From: Candidatus Sulfotelmatobacter sp.
Lineage (GTDB): Bacteria > Acidobacteriota > Terriglobia > Terriglobales > Acidobacteriaceae
Direction of reading: 5' to 3'
Assembly: GCA_030045935.1 (NCBI GenBank)
Contig: JASIEN010000627.1
Span: 1 to 5,895, forward strand
Length of the DNA stretch: 5,895 nucleotides
This document shows positions 5,525-5,895 of this stretch, in pieces. A program made the translations under genes and the position numbers. Every line of letters begins with the position of its first letter. The first letter of the stretch is position 1. The notes beneath the pieces were generated by a model. The model saw nothing but the letters and a program-made list of their open reading frames with translations. It made no database searches and had not been told where the DNA came from.

Positions 5525-5895
5525 ATGGAACTTTCTCAACTGGAAGTCTTTCTGGCGGTAGCGCGCGAGCGTCGCTTCTCACGCGCAGCGGAAAAGCTCC
5601 ACCGCACGCAGTCCGCAGTCAGCCAGACCATCCGCAAGTTGGAAGATGAACTAGGGGAAGGCCTTTTCGATCGCTCTTCGAGGGAAGGCGTGCTTACTGA
5701 CGTGGGTCACGTACTTTACGAGTACGCCGAGAGGCTGATCAACCTCCGCCAGGACGCGGAAGAATCGATGGCTGACTTGCGCGAGCTGCAAAAGGGCAAG
5801 CTGGTCATCGCCGCGAATGAGTTTACGGCCTTGTACTTGCTGCCGGTTCTAGCAGAATATCGGCGACTGCATCCCATGATCAAGATTACGGTACA
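5525..5895 (+). CDS. LysR-type transcriptional regulator, N-terminal 123 residues (partial)
   Basis: DNA-binding regulator of the LysR family, cut by the right edge (full proteins have about 290-320 residues). Residues 1-60 form the winged helix-turn-helix: MELSQLEVFLAVARERRFSRAAEKLH, then TQSAVSQTIRKLEDELG and LFDRSSREGVLTDVG, all canonical. A linker helix follows (about 61-90), and the effector-binding domain begins at GKLVIAANEF (91-100), with LLPVLAEYRRLHP matching its first helix. The ATG at 5525 has AAGGAG (5510-5515) 9 bases upstream. It is transcribed divergently from leuA across a short AT-rich region with T-N11-A dyads, the usual arrangement between a LysR regulator and its target. 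Control of leuA/leuB is thus a reasonable inference. The effector-pocket residues are outside the window, so the ligand cannot be guessed. Confidence 0.94.
   Translation, partial: MELSQLEVFLAVARERRFSRAAEKLHRTQSAVSQTIRKLEDELGEGLFDRSSREGVLTDVGHVLYEYAERLINLRQDAEESMADLRELQKGKLVIAANEFTALYLLPVLAEYRRLHPMIKITV

Noticed and set aside
1..5895. Novel defence system, mobile element, CRISPR array or RNA gene
   Set aside because: All sizeable coding regions belong to known metabolic, transport or regulator families. No spaced direct repeats, terminal inverted repeats, transposase motifs or tRNA-like cloverleaf were recognised.

Overview
This window looks like ordinary chromosomal DNA from a GC-rich, free-living bacterium. 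The style of the proteins (the N-terminus of the RND pump, and a small remnant resembling an ABC-permease/M1-aminopeptidase tail) suggests an acidobacterium. That assignment rests on recalled family resemblance only, with no marker gene to confirm it. No tRNA, rRNA, CRISPR array, insertion sequence or phage gene was seen.

Layout. Bases 1-1730 (minus strand) carry the N-terminal 576 residues of an RND-family efflux permease whose C-terminal half lies beyond the left edge. A divergent 141-bp gap (1731-1871) holds an imperfect 36-bp inverted repeat and an AT-rich -10-like block, followed by a plus-strand TetR-family regulator (1872-2510). The pair forms a classic pump/repressor module. From 2511 to 2839 there is no convincing intact gene. 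The stretch contains a short ORF whose C-terminal 40 residues resemble the tail region of ABC-permease/M1 aminopeptidase proteins, probably a gene remnant.

The right half is a leucine biosynthesis block on the minus strand: leuA (2-isopropylmalate synthase, 4031-5380), then after 97 bp leuB (3-isopropylmalate dehydrogenase, 2840-3937). leuC and leuD, which catalyse the step between them, are not in the window. A 144-bp AT-rich divergent region (5381-5524) separates leuA from a plus-strand LysR-type regulator (5525 to beyond the right edge). That region holds several T-N11-A dyads typical of LysR-type binding sites, which makes the regulator a good candidate controller of the leu genes.

The most notable feature is LeuA. 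The catalytic domain is complete, but the C-terminal leucine-sensing (LeuA_dimer) domain is absent and is replaced by a roughly 60-residue Pro/Ala-rich tail. Feedback control by leucine may therefore be missing or work differently, leaving the adjacent LysR-type regulator as a possible route of control.
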